Source: Pandoraea anapnoica (GTDB taxonomy: Bacteria; Pseudomonadota; Gammaproteobacteria; Burkholderiales; Burkholderiaceae). Taken from it: a DNA stretch of 64,000 bases. The notes under the pieces were generated by a model, which searched no databases, was not told where the DNA came from, and saw only the letters and a program-made list of their open reading frames with translations. How positions within the stretch are numbered: position 1 is the stretch's first letter; every line of letters starts with the position of its first letter. The position numbers and the translations under genes are program-made. This document shows, piece after piece, positions 1 through 8,656 of this stretch. Location: NCBI RefSeq assembly GCF_902459765.1, contig NZ_CABPSP010000003.1, forward strand, positions 186,001-250,000. The letters are read 5' to 3'.

Positions 1-82
1 GAACAGTCGAAGCCATTGCGGCGTGCCGCTCCCGAAAGGCTGAGCGCACACCGTCAGGCAACAGGACGAAGGAAATCAAGCA

Positions 83-964
83 ATGTCGATTCTGATCAAC
101 AAAGATACCAAGGTCATCACCCAAGGTATTACTGGCAAGACCGGCCAGTTCCACACCCGCATGTGCCGCGAATACGCGAACGGCAAGAACGCGTTCGTCG
201 CTGGCGTGAACCCGAAGAAGGCCGGCGAAGACTTCGAAGGCATTCCGATCTACGGTTCGGTGAAGGACGCCAAGGAACAGACCGGTGCAACCGTGTCGGT
301 GATCTACGTGCCGCCCGCAGGCGCTGCTGCCGCCATCTGGGAAGCCGTCGAAGCCGACCTGGATCTGGCGATCTGTATCACGGAAGGCATTCCGGTCCGT
401 GACATGATCGAAGTGAAGGACCGTATGCGTCGCGAAGGTCGCAAGACCCTGCTGCTCGGACCGAACTGCCCGGGCGTGATCACGCCGGACGAACTGAAGA
501 TCGGCATCATGCCGGGTCACATCCACAAGAAGGGTCGCATCGGCGTGGTCTCGCGCTCGGGCACCCTGACGTACGAAGCCGTGGGCCAGCTGACCGCTCT
601 GGGTCTGGGCCAGTCGAGCGCCGTCGGTATCGGTGGCGACCCGATCAACGGTCTGAAGCACATCGACGTCATGCAAATGTTCAACGACGATCCGGAAACG
701 GACGCCGTGATCATGATCGGTGAAATCGGTGGTCCGGACGAAGCCGCTGCCGCCGAGTGGATCAAGGGCAACATGAAGAAGCCGGTCGTCGGCTTCATCG
801 CAGGCGTCACGGCGCCCCCGGGCAAGCGCATGGGCCACGCCGGCGCGCTGATCTCGGGCGGTGCCGATACGGCCGAAGCCAAGCTGGCCATCATGGATGC
901 CTGCGGCATCAAGGTGACCCGCAACCCGTCGGAAATGGGCCGTCTGCTCAAGGCAGCGCTGTAA
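83..964 (+). CDS. sucD: Succinyl-CoA synthetase (ADP-forming) alpha subunit
   Basis: Catalyses, with SucC, the reversible conversion of succinyl-CoA to succinate with nucleotide triphosphate formation in the TCA cycle. The 293-residue product has the normal length. It shows the N-terminal CoA-binding Rossmann part ([13 protein letters not shown]), the SRSGTLTYE segment, and [10 protein letters not shown], whose His (about residue 252) is the phosphorylated active-site residue of the family. The start follows GGACGAAGGAAA. sucC is expected just upstream, but bases 1-82 contain no part of it that I can recognise. A strong terminator follows at 1026, so this is the last gene of its operon. Confidence 0.98.
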   Translation: MSILINKDTKVITQGITGKTGQFHTRMCREYANGKNAFVAGVNPKKAGEDFEGIPIYGSVKDAKEQTGATVSVIYVPPAGAAAAIWEAVEADLDLAICITEGIPVRDMIEVKDRMRREGRKTLLLGPNCPGVITPDELKIGIMPGHIHKKGRIGVVSRSGTLTYEAVGQLTALGLGQSSAVGIGGDPINGLKHIDVMQMFNDDPETDAVIMIGEIGGPDEAAAAEWIKGNMKKPVVGFIAGVTAPPGKRMGHAGALISGGADTAEAKLAIMDACGIKVTRNPSEMGRLLKAAL

Positions 965-1025
965 TTCCCGCCGGACGACCCAGTCGTTGCAGTCGCCGGA
1001 ACCGGCAGCTGCGCGTCGGGTCTTG

Positions 1026-1060
1026 AAAGAGGGAGCTCAGAACATCGGGCTCCCTCTTTT
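1026..1060 (+). terminator. Rho-independent terminator after sucD
   Basis: AAAGAGGGAGC (1026-1036) pairs with GCTCCCTCTTT (1049-1059) around a 12-nt loop, and the T-rich 3' arm forms the U tract. It separates sucD from the TerC-family gene. Confidence 0.85.
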
Positions 1061-1126
1061 GTCTTTGTGCCGTGATTGGCATCATCCGTCTGACTGGTTT
1101 CAAACGTTCCCCGAGGATTTCCGCGC

Positions 1127-1855
1127 ATGCTTGCGTTTTTTGCCGAGCTGAACTGGGCCGCCGTGCTGCAGATCATCATGATCGACATCCTGCTGGGTGG
1201 CGACAACGCTGTGGTGATCGCGCTCGCCTGCCGCAATCTGCCGGCCAAGCAACGCCTGCAAGGCATTGTCTGGGGCACGATCGGCGCAATCGTCCTGCGT
1301 GTGATTCTGATTGCGTTTGCCGTGACGCTGCTCGCCGTGCCATATCTGAAGGCCGTTGGCGGGTTGTTGCTGCTCTGGATCGGTACCAAGCTGCTGGTGC
1401 CAGACCATGATGCGCACGACAGCGTCAAACCCGCCGACAAGCTGTGGACAGCGGTCAAGACCATCATCGTGGCCGATCTGGTGATGAGCATCGATAACGT
1501 GATCGCCATTGCCGGGGCTGCGGAAGGCGCGGCCGACCATCATCAATTGCCGCTGGTGATCTTCGGTCTGCTCGTGAGCATTCCGCTCATCGTCTGGGGC
1601 TCGCAACTGGTGCTCAAGGCGCTTGATCGTTTCCCGTTCATCGTGATGGCAGGGGCGGCGTTGCTCGGATGGATTGCTGGCGGTCTGATCGTCTCGGACC
1701 CGGGCGTCGGTCATCTGCTGCACTTGCCGGGCGACGCGGCGAAATACACGCATTACGTGGCGTCGGCTATCGGCGCGCTGTTCGTTCTGATCGCGGGGTT
1801 GGTGCTCAAGCGACGCAGCGAGGCACGTCAGGTGCGTGCAACCTCTTCGAAATAA
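1127..1855 (+). CDS. TerC family integral membrane protein (YjbE type)
   Basis: A 242-residue protein with seven or so hydrophobic segments. It carries the two family signatures: DILLGGDNAVVIAL in the first membrane segment and a second acidic helix, VMSIDNVIAIAG, whose Asp residues are thought to coordinate metal. TerC/YjbE proteins are inner-membrane proteins linked to metal (often manganese) efflux and metalation of exported proteins. The exact substrate here cannot be told from sequence. It lies alone between the sucD terminator and the pilin gene, an order common in Burkholderiales. Confidence 0.9.
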   Translation: MLAFFAELNWAAVLQIIMIDILLGGDNAVVIALACRNLPAKQRLQGIVWGTIGAIVLRVILIAFAVTLLAVPYLKAVGGLLLLWIGTKLLVPDHDAHDSVKPADKLWTAVKTIIVADLVMSIDNVIAIAGAAEGAADHHQLPLVIFGLLVSIPLIVWGSQLVLKALDRFPFIVMAGAALLGWIAGGLIVSDPGVGHLLHLPGDAAKYTHYVASAIGALFVLIAGLVLKRRSEARQVRATSSK

Positions 1856-2047
1856 TCGGGTCCATTGCCGGGGCTGCAGGTCTCGCCGGATGAACCGTCC
1901 GGCTTCGCATCGGACGATTCCGGGGATCCATAAGGCACGCGCCGATTTTGATCTGCGGCAGGGCATTCACCGAGGGGGCTATGTCATACTCCGCCCACTT
2001 CCCCCCATGTCCCTTTTGATTTCATTGCTTTTGCAGGGAGTTACACA

Positions 2048-2569
2048 ATGCGTCGTTTCGGCCACCGGACTGCCGGTCTCGCCAAATCCCGGGGTTTCAC
2101 CCTGATCGAACTGATGATCGTGCTGGCGATCATCGGCGTACTGGTTACGGCAGGGGTTCCGTATCTGCAGAATTATCTCGTGCGCGCACGTGTCGTCGAA
2201 GGCTTGGGCGCTGCGGCGTCGGCCAAGGCGCTCGTGAGCGAGAACGCCATGCACGGCGCGCCGTTCAACAGCGGCTGGCAAGCGCCGAGCCCGACGGACA
2301 ACGTGAGCGGCGTGAGCATCGATTCCGTGAGCGGCAACGTCACGGTGGCCTACACGCAACGCGCGGGTGACGGCGCGATCGTTCTCGTGCCAACGAGCGC
2401 CGGCGCATCGGGCTCGCCGACGGCGCTGTCTGTCGGCAAGGCGCCGGAGGGACAGATCGTCTGGACGTGCTACGCACAGGGCCGTGAAGGCGCGCCGGGC
2501 GGCGCGACGTTGCCGGGCAAGCTGGCACCGCCCGAGTGCCGTGGCGAAACGTCGGCCAAGTCGAGCTGA
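2048..2569 (+). CDS. pilA: Type IV pilin (PilA-like major or minor pilin)
   Basis: A 173-residue prepilin. The leader ends KSRG, followed by the class III N-methylation signal FTLIELMIVLAIIGVL. PilD would cleave after Gly, leaving Phe1, and Glu5 is present. The long hydrophobic N-terminal helix is followed by a globular head with a two-Cys C-terminal loop (TCYAQG...PPEC). The chain ends in Ser-Ser. A C-terminal Ser after the disulfide loop is where the TfpO-type transferase of Pseudomonas aeruginosa 1244 attaches its glycan, and a glycosyltransferase lies next door. The start follows AGGGAG. Major versus minor pilin cannot be decided here. Confidence 0.93.
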   Translation: MRRFGHRTAGLAKSRGFTLIELMIVLAIIGVLVTAGVPYLQNYLVRARVVEGLGAAASAKALVSENAMHGAPFNSGWQAPSPTDNVSGVSIDSVSGNVTVAYTQRAGDGAIVLVPTSAGASGSPTALSVGKAPEGQIVWTCYAQGREGAPGGATLPGKLAPPECRGETSAKSS

Positions 2570-2677
2570 GTCTGTGTAGCGTGTTGCCGAACGACGTAGT
2601 GTTGCATTAGACAATGCGGCGTCCGGCGGCGCGCCCACGATGGATCGAAGACGGCGTCATCACGCGCGTCAGGCATG

Positions 2678-2706
2678 AAATGGCTGCCCTAGGGCGGCCA
2701 TTTTTT
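2678..2706 (+). terminator. Terminator after pilA
   Basis: AAATGGC and GCCC pair with GGGC and GCCATTT around a short CTAG-containing loop, followed by a run of T. It lies between the pilin gene and the membrane glycosyltransferase, so the latter probably depends on read-through or its own promoter. Confidence 0.75.
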
Positions 2707-2714
2707 CGTTATGC

Positions 2715-4550
2715 TTGCGCATCTTTCAACCGGTGCATTGCACGGCGGCGACCTTGTTTCCTCCTCTGCTTCTTTCGATGATCGGGCTTACGCTGGCCCT
2801 GATCTGGGCCTTGCCCTACAACCTCGTCAAACATACGTATCCGATCTCGACGTTCTATTCGGAAGCGCTGACCTTTTGTCTTTTCGCACTACTCGGCGCG
2901 TTGTCGATGGTGGCGGTCTGGCAGCGTGACGGACGTGCGCTGCGCATGCCGCGCGTCACGTGGATGCCACTGGCGTTCATCGCCGTCATCCTCGTGCAGC
3001 GCGCCATGATGCCGACCGAGCTGCCGCAGTTGATGATGACGGCATTGTTGTACGGGGTCGCGATGATCGTCGCGGTCAACACCGGGTACTGGCTGGCGCA
3101 GTTAGGGTGGCGGGGTGTCCTCATGCGCTGGAGCGCGGTGGCCCTCACGCTGGGCGGGTTGTATGCCGTGGGGGCACAGGTCGTGCAGGCGTTTCATCTC
3201 GAAGCGAATGTGCCGTGGCTGGTGGCGAAGTACACGGTCACAGCGGCACGCCGTCTGTTCGGCAACATGTATCAGCCCAATCATCTGGCGACGTATCTGT
3301 CGATGGCGAGTGCGGGGGCGTTCTATCTTTGGTATCAGCGAAAGCTGCCCGCCTGGACGTTGCTGCTCGTCCTCGCGATTTTGGACATCGGCATCTGTCT
3401 GACGGGCTCGCGTGCGCCTTGGCTGCAACTGGCGTTGTTGTGTGCATTCGGGCTGTGGCTCGTGTGGGTGGAGCGTATGGAAGAATCGCGCAATATGCGT
3501 CGTTCGATGCGCTGGTTTGTGCCCGCTGCCATCCTGCCGGTACTGGGGCTGATGACGATGGCCGTCGGTTGGGCGAATGTGAACTGGGGGCTGCAACTCG
3601 ACGGGAGTGCCGTTGAGCGTATGCAGCAGGCGGGGCAGGTGGCCGGGCGACTGAATCTGTGGGAGTACGGACTGGCGATCTTCCGCGAGCACTGGTTCTT
3701 CGGTGCGGGCTGGTCAAATTACATCGATGCGCAATTCGCGCTGGTCGACAAGCTCGGACCGGTTGAAATGGCAGACAACGCGCATAACGTCTTGCTCGAT
3801 CTGCTCGCGAAGACGGGTATCGTCGGCACGCTGGCGGTGTTGCTGCCACTGGCGTTCTGGTTTGCGCGTGCGGTGCGTGGCCTTAAGTCGGCGCCGATTG
3901 CGTTTGCGTTCATCCTGCTCGGCATGCTCGCGATGCATGCGATGCTGGAGTATCCGCAGCACTATGCATTCTTCCTGCTGCCCGGTTTGTTCCTGCTCGG
4001 ATTCTGCGAGACGAAGCCGATCGATAGCTTGTCGCCGACGGCGACGGGGGCCATCAATGGCGTGATCGTTCTGTTCGCATGTGTGGCGATTCCGTGGCTG
4101 TATCACGACTACCAGCGCGTCGAGGTGGCCTATCGCGCTGGCAAGGTCGAGACGTATCGCACCGATCCGGCGCTGTTCTTCGCGCCCTATGGCGATTACG
4201 CCGTGACTGGTGCGTTGTATCTCAGTCGCGATCAGCTCGACGAGAAGCTGGCGGCACATCGCGAAGCGCTGGCGCTGGGTGCCGGGCCGACGATGATCAA
4301 GCGCTACATCGTGTTGCTCGCGCTTGCCGGGCGCGACGACGAGGCGCTGCAGGACATCCAGCGCTTGAAGAACTACAACACGCTGATCTTCGAGGGACAG
4401 TACGCCTCGCTGGTGCGCATGTTGCGCGCGCAGGGCGACGACCTGAAGCCGTTCGTCAAACGTGTCATCGACGCGTGGGGGCGTCCGAAGGGGGAGTCCG
4501 ATCAGGATGCGATGGTGGTGCCGGGTGCGCGGGCGAGCCTCTCGTCTTAA
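2715..4550 (+). CDS. PglL/Wzy_C-type O-oligosaccharyltransferase (O-antigen ligase superfamily)
   Basis: About 611 residues, with some 11-12 membrane spans in the first 430 residues and a soluble C-terminal region like the Wzy_C_2 domain. The Wzy/WaaL-type periplasmic loop is present, including GAGWSNY and the DNAHNVLLDLLAKTGIVG segment with its conserved His. Such enzymes transfer lipid-linked glycan to pilin (PglL/TfpO) or to lipid A core (WaaL). Its position directly after a pilin gene favours pilin O-glycosylation. No ATG has a good ribosome-binding site: I used TTG at 2715, and ATG at 2778 is the alternative. It is the only O-antigen polymerase/ligase-like gene in the window. Confidence 0.85.
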   Translation: MRIFQPVHCTAATLFPPLLLSMIGLTLALIWALPYNLVKHTYPISTFYSEALTFCLFALLGALSMVAVWQRDGRALRMPRVTWMPLAFIAVILVQRAMMPTELPQLMMTALLYGVAMIVAVNTGYWLAQLGWRGVLMRWSAVALTLGGLYAVGAQVVQAFHLEANVPWLVAKYTVTAARRLFGNMYQPNHLATYLSMASAGAFYLWYQRKLPAWTLLLVLAILDIGICLTGSRAPWLQLALLCAFGLWLVWVERMEESRNMRRSMRWFVPAAILPVLGLMTMAVGWANVNWGLQLDGSAVERMQQAGQVAGRLNLWEYGLAIFREHWFFGAGWSNYIDAQFALVDKLGPVEMADNAHNVLLDLLAKTGIVGTLAVLLPLAFWFARAVRGLKSAPIAFAFILLGMLAMHAMLEYPQHYAFFLLPGLFLLGFCETKPIDSLSPTATGAINGVIVLFACVAIPWLYHDYQRVEVAYRAGKVETYRTDPALFFAPYGDYAVTGALYLSRDQLDEKLAAHREALALGAGPTMIKRYIVLLALAGRDDEALQDIQRLKNYNTLIFEGQYASLVRMLRAQGDDLKPFVKRVIDAWGRPKGESDQDAMVVPGARASLSS

Positions 4551-4611
4551 GCCGTCGTTGCCCGTCGCCACGCATTGTGGTGACGCGACACCTCAACCCC
4601 GACACAAACGA

Positions 4612-4643
4612 AAAAACGCCCGCAGCGATTTGCGGGCGTTTTT
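4612..4643. terminator. Bidirectional terminator between convergent genes
   Basis: AAAAACGCCCGCA (4612-4624) pairs with TGCGGGCGTTTTT (4631-4643) around GCGATT. A-rich and T-rich arms on both sides let it serve the PglL-like gene and the opposing thiD gene. Confidence 0.9.
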
Positions 4644-4671
4644 CATCCGGACACAGGTTCGAAAGGCGAGT

Positions 4672-4707
4672 CTTAAGCCCGCTAAGGGGAGCTTAAGCGG
4701 GCTTAAG
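4672..4707. repeat. 11-bp inverted repeat overlapping the thiD stop
   Basis: CTTAAGCCCGC (4672-4682) and GCGGGCTTAAG (4697-4707) are perfect inverted copies, with a third CTTAAG at 4692 in the loop. The stop codon of the thiD-like gene lies within the right arm. It could be a second hairpin at the end of that transcript. Confidence 0.6.
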
Positions 4708-5590
4708 CCTGTGCGCCGCTATCGTCCTGCTCGGTTTCCTCGGTGCGCGCCCAGAAGAAGCGATCGGGGAAGTGACGACCCATGCCGGGGCGGAAAGCGT
4801 TCTCAAGCACCTGTTGCAGATACTCCTGCGCTTCGCGCACGGCCTCGGGCACGGCAAGTCCGTTGGCGAGCATGGCGGTGACGGCGGCAGCGAGCGTGTC
4901 GATCGCGCCCGCGACGTTGTGGGCCGGACGGTCCCAGGCGTCTTCGCGGACGATACCGCCATCGCTGTAGAGCGTATGGGTGAACTGCGGGGCATTGCCG
5001 TCGCTGATCAGCACGAACTCGCAGCCGTTTTCCAGCAGGATCGAAACGGCTTCGTCGAGCGCCAGATTCTCGTTCTCCGTGATCGTCTGGGCCAAAGCGA
5101 CGGCGCTCTGCGGACTCACGACCAGCACGCTCGCCTGCGGCACGAGCAGGCTGGCGGTGGCTTCTCGCAATTCGTCGGTCGAGAGCAGATGCTCGCCCGC
5201 CAGTCCGAAGTCCGGCGCGACGACAAGAGGTGTTTCGTCATAGTCGGCCACGATCTCGGCAATGGCGGCGACGTTATCGGCATTCACCGCGCTGCCGACC
5301 TTGAAGGCGGCGACCGGCATGTCTTCGAGCAACATGCGGGCCTGATCGCCGATCCAGTCGGGATCGATGGGTTGCACGTCGTCGCACGAACGCGAGTCCT
5401 GTGAGGAGTAGCCGGTGAGCACCGACACGCCGTAACCGCCCATGCTGGCGAAGGTGAGCAGGTCGGCCTGCACGCCGGTGGCCGAAGTGGGGTCGGAAAG
5501 CCCGAAGGTCAGGAGAATGGGTGGGGATTCAGTGTGCATGGAGGCAGGATAGACGGCGATCTGGTCAGGCTTTGGGTTCGTTGGTACCAT
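4703..5590 (-). CDS. thiD: ThiD-like hydroxymethylpyrimidine/phosphomethylpyrimidine kinase, divergent
   Basis: Ribokinase-fold protein of about 295 residues, aligned end to end with ThiD, which phosphorylates HMP and HMP-P in thiamine biosynthesis. The substrate motif usually written GSDPSGGAGIQAD reads LSDPTSATGVQAD. The C-terminal anion-hole motif, normally HGTGC in ThiD, reads HNVAGAIDTLAAA. The protein may therefore have altered activity. The start is uncertain: ATG 5590 has AAGG six bases upstream, while ATG 5539 (MHTESPPILL) gives a more usual N-terminus. It is divergent from rubredoxin. Confidence 0.8.
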   Translation of the reverse strand: MVPTNPKPDQIAVYPASMHTESPPILLTFGLSDPTSATGVQADLLTFASMGGYGVSVLTGYSSQDSRSCDDVQPIDPDWIGDQARMLLEDMPVAAFKVGSAVNADNVAAIAEIVADYDETPLVVAPDFGLAGEHLLSTDELREATASLLVPQASVLVVSPQSAVALAQTITENENLALDEAVSILLENGCEFVLISDGNAPQFTHTLYSDGGIVREDAWDRPAHNVAGAIDTLAAAVTAMLANGLAVPEAVREAQEYLQQVLENAFRPGMGRHFPDRFFWARTEETEQDDSGAQA

Positions 5591-5752
5591 CACGCCTTAA
5601 ATGCCCGTTTCGGAGCGCTCGAAAGCGCCGTGGGCAGCGCCCGCCGGACATTGCACCGGCAGGGTTCCCACAAGACCGTCCGGCATCTCTGCCGACGGGA
5701 CCCGAAGCGGTTGACAAGCCATTGTAACGGAACGCTCGTCGCTGAAGAAAGA

Positions 5753-5923
5753 ATGGAATACAAGAGCTGGATGTGCCTCATTTGCGGCTGGATTTACGAC
5801 GAAGAGGCAGGATTGCCCGATGAGGGCATTGCGCCCGGTACGCGCTGGGAAGACGTGCCGATCAATTGGACCTGCCCGGAGTGCGGCGCCCGTAAGGAAG
5901 ACTTCGAGATGGTGCAGATCTGA
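5753..5923 (+). CDS. rubA: Rubredoxin
   Basis: A 56-residue electron carrier with the two rubredoxin knuckles, CLICGWIYDE and CPECGARKEDF, whose four Cys bind one iron. The length is typical. The start codon ATG at 5753 gives the usual MEYKSWMCLICG N-terminus; an upstream in-frame extension to 5534 is not needed. The spacing to the next gene is 24 bp with an AGGAG site, so the two may be co-transcribed. Confidence 0.95.
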   Translation: MEYKSWMCLICGWIYDEEAGLPDEGIAPGTRWEDVPINWTCPECGARKEDFEMVQI

Positions 5924-5947
5924 GGCCGCACGGCCAGGAGATGGCCC

Positions 5948-7372
5948 ATGGTGATGTCTGAATCGCCCGGATCGTCCGAAGCACCGCAATCGTCTTCCGA
6001 TCCCGTCGCCCCTGTTGCAACGAACGCCGCGCGTGAGACGCGTGACGCGCCGTTGTGGCGTCTGCCCGAAGTCGCGGAAGCGCTGACCGAAGCGTCCGAT
6101 GCCTGGTCCAACGGCCCGGCAGCGGCGCTCGGCCCGCTAAGGCGCGCGAACCGGTTGCTTCAGTCGAGCGGTCACGCCGACTGGGCGTTGCACGGCGAGC
6201 GTCTTGTAAAGGCGATTGCGGAAGCCGCCTATGGCGAGCCGGGCAGTCAGGACGCGCAACGCAATGCGCTGCGGCAGTTCGAGCGTGATATCTGGCAGGC
6301 GGGGGCTGCGACGTCACCCGCCGCGTCGGCGTCGTCGACATCTTCTGCACCCCAGAGTCCCGACAGTTGGCCTGGCGCACCTACGCCGGGCGAGCTTCGT
6401 ATGGCGGGATGGGCGATTGCTCAGCCGCGTCTGCATGGATTGCCCGCGGGCACGGCCCCATTGCGCGCAGACGTCGAACGGGTGCTCCTGCGTCTGCTGC
6501 GCCCGGATGCCGAGGCCCTCGACACCACGGCAGCGCTGGGGCAACTGGCGGATCTCGCTGCTGATCTGCACCGGGCCGGGGCGACCGCACCGCTCGACTA
6601 CTGGCGTCTGGCGGCAGCCTGGCTACGCTTTGCCCGTGCGCCGCTCTCGCTGGCGGACAAGCGGCAGATCGGCCGTATGAACATGGCGCTGCGCAAGCAG
6701 CTGACGCGCCCGGCCGAACCGGCTGAGGGCGGTATAGCCGACACGTCGGTGGCACTGACATCGGCAGCGGGCGCGTTCAAAACGGCATCGGAATTCGTCC
6801 CCGGACACGATCTGCTCGAAGCGCTGGCGACATGGCATGCCCAGGCACCGGATAGCTGGCTCGGCACGTTGCTGGCCGATTTCGGCGTATTGCGCCGTCC
6901 CGGCCATCTGCCCGAGCCTTTGGCCGATGCTGCGCAGGCTGGCCAGAAGCAGGGTGCGGGCGCGAGTTCGCGTGACTGGCTGCGCATCGGGCCGCTGGCG
7001 ATTCGGCAAGACGTTTGCCAGACGTTCCTGAGTCTGGCGGATGAGGCGCTTCCGAATCTGAACGATCCTGCTGTGGCCGCGCAAGTGGCGCAGTATTCTG
7101 CGGCCATCGGGCTCGCCCCGGTGGCGCGGCTGGCGACCGCAGTGGCCGCCACGGGCGAACGGCTGGCGGCGTCGCCCCCGGCGGAACCGGGGGGGCCGGC
7201 GGCATTGGCCATGACGGTCAAGGCACTGCGCGGAATGCTGCATCAGTTTGCGGCGGACACCTATCCCGAGTCGCGTCCCGATCTGATCGCCGAGATGGCC
7301 CTGTGGCGAGAGCGTGCGCTTGATGCCAGCGTGTTCGGGCAGCGGCTAGTCACCGGGCGTGACGTTCCGTGA
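5948..7372 (+). CDS. Hypothetical protein resembling the N-terminal region of ChpA/PilL (FimL-like)
   Basis: A 474-residue Ala-rich soluble protein without signal peptide. AGGAG lies seven bases before ATG 5948. I recognise no catalytic domain. Residues about 180-290 have the pattern of the N-terminal part of the twitching chemosensory kinase ChpA/PilL, also found alone as FimL: a helix near PLDYWRLAAAWL, then KRQIGRMNMALRKQL. Residues about 340-400 could be a degenerate Hpt-like bundle. As I recall, in Ralstonia and Burkholderia the pilGHIJ-chpA chemosensory genes lie between rubredoxin and yqgE. Here only this gene occupies that interval. The link to ChpA is from by-eye similarity. Confidence 0.55.
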   Translation: MVMSESPGSSEAPQSSSDPVAPVATNAARETRDAPLWRLPEVAEALTEASDAWSNGPAAALGPLRRANRLLQSSGHADWALHGERLVKAIAEAAYGEPGSQDAQRNALRQFERDIWQAGAATSPAASASSTSSAPQSPDSWPGAPTPGELRMAGWAIAQPRLHGLPAGTAPLRADVERVLLRLLRPDAEALDTTAALGQLADLAADLHRAGATAPLDYWRLAAAWLRFARAPLSLADKRQIGRMNMALRKQLTRPAEPAEGGIADTSVALTSAAGAFKTASEFVPGHDLLEALATWHAQAPDSWLGTLLADFGVLRRPGHLPEPLADAAQAGQKQGAGASSRDWLRIGPLAIRQDVCQTFLSLADEALPNLNDPAVAAQVAQYSAAIGLAPVARLATAVAATGERLAASPPAEPGGPAALAMTVKALRGMLHQFAADTYPESRPDLIAEMALWRERALDASVFGQRLVTGRDVP

Positions 7373-7575
7373 TACAGTCGGCCCAAAGGCTGCCGCTGGC
7401 GGCCGATGGCCGTATCACGATGCGGAAAAAGTTCGTCCGCTGACCGGCCGCGGCAAGTGACGCAGGGCGCCCAAGGGGCGTCGGTGTCAGCGCTGCGGGG
7501 CGCGAAACCGCGACATCGCGAATTCGCGGTATCGGGCGGCAGTCCGTCAAACAGGTTCCGATAAATTTTGGCCCT

Positions 7576-8145
7576 ATGCCGAACGACCGTATCAACCTTA
7601 CGAATCAGTTCCTTATCGCCATGCCGGGCATGGCCGATCCTACCTTTTCCGGCACCGTCGTCTATCTGTGCGAGCACAGTGAGAAGGGCGCGATCGGGCT
7701 GGTGATCAACCGTCCGACCGACATCGATCTCGCGTCGCTTTTCGAGCGCCTCGATCTCAAGCTGGAAATCGATCCCCTTGCGCATCAACCGGTCTTCTTC
7801 GGCGGTCCGGTGCAGACCGAGCGTGGCTTTGTGCTGCACGACGCCACGGGCACACCGTACAGCTCATCGCTGTCGGTGCCGGGCGGTCTGGAGATGACCA
7901 CTTCCAAGGACGTGCTCGAAGCTGTGGCTAACGGCCAGGGGCCGAACCGCTTCCTGCTCACGCTGGGCCATTCGGGCTGGAGTGCCGGCCAGTTGGAAGA
8001 CGAAATCAGCCGTAACGGCTGGCTGACGGTGGCGGCCGATCCGGGCATCGTGTTCGATGTGCCGCCGGCCGAGCGTTTCGACGCTGCGCTGGCGCTGCTT
8101 GGCGTCACGTCGTCGATGCTTTCCGCCGACGCGGGTCACGCATGA
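7576..8145 (+). CDS. yqgE: YqgE/AlgH family protein (UPF0301)
   Basis: A 189-residue cytoplasmic protein with the family segments [38 protein letters not shown] near the start and [15 protein letters not shown] in the middle. The biochemical role is unknown. Its stop overlaps the start of ruvX (ATGA), so the two are translationally coupled, as in many proteobacteria. Confidence 0.95.
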   Translation: MPNDRINLTNQFLIAMPGMADPTFSGTVVYLCEHSEKGAIGLVINRPTDIDLASLFERLDLKLEIDPLAHQPVFFGGPVQTERGFVLHDATGTPYSSSLSVPGGLEMTTSKDVLEAVANGQGPNRFLLTLGHSGWSAGQLEDEISRNGWLTVAADPGIVFDVPPAERFDAALALLGVTSSMLSADAGHA

Positions 8146-8582
8146 CCGCTGGCAAGTCGGCGGGCAGTTCCACGGTGCTTGGTTTCGATTACGGCGAGCG
8201 CCGTATCGGGGTTGCGATCGGTAATCTGATGCTGCGCGAGGCGCGCGCTCTCACGGTGGTCGCCAATCTGAATCGCGATGTTCGCTTCGCCGAAATGGGC
8301 AAACTCATCGCCGAGTGGCAGCCCGAGCTGATCGTCGTAGGCCTGCCGTGCCATCCGGACGGCACGCCGCACGAGATGACCCAGCAGGCCAAGCGCTTCG
8401 GCAATCAACTCAACGGGCGGTTCGACGTGCCTGTCGTCTGGGTCGACGAGCGCTATTCGTCGGTGGCCGCTGCGGCGGCGCTGGCCGAAGCGGGCATCAA
8501 GGTCTCGCAAAAGACGTCGCTCGACGCCGAAGCCGCCCGCATCATCCTCCAGCAGTACTTCGACGAGCATGCGCCTGCCTGA
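8142..8582 (+). CDS. ruvX: Putative pre-16S rRNA nuclease / Holliday junction resolvase-like RuvX (YqgF)
   Basis: A 146-residue RNase H-fold protein. The first acidic residue is in [16 protein letters not shown], the middle motif is [12 protein letters not shown], and WVDERYSS plus the terminal [14 protein letters not shown] supply the remaining acidic residues. YqgF trims the 5' end of 16S rRNA in E. coli. It is coupled to yqgE by a 4-bp overlap. The usual next gene in several Burkholderiales, pyrR, is missing; 74 bp lead straight to pyrB. Confidence 0.95.
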   Translation: MTAGKSAGSSTVLGFDYGERRIGVAIGNLMLREARALTVVANLNRDVRFAEMGKLIAEWQPELIVVGLPCHPDGTPHEMTQQAKRFGNQLNGRFDVPVVWVDERYSSVAAAAALAEAGIKVSQKTSLDAEAARIILQQYFDEHAPA

Positions 8583-8656
8583 CATCCCCACGCCTTACGT
8601 GACGCAGGTCACTGCGGCTGCGTTGACCATTCGTGGCCGTGGCACGGAGCGCCCTC

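Noticed and set aside
517-1509. 330-codon minus-strand frame across sucD and terC
   Set aside because: It spans two clear genes on the other strand and shows no family features.
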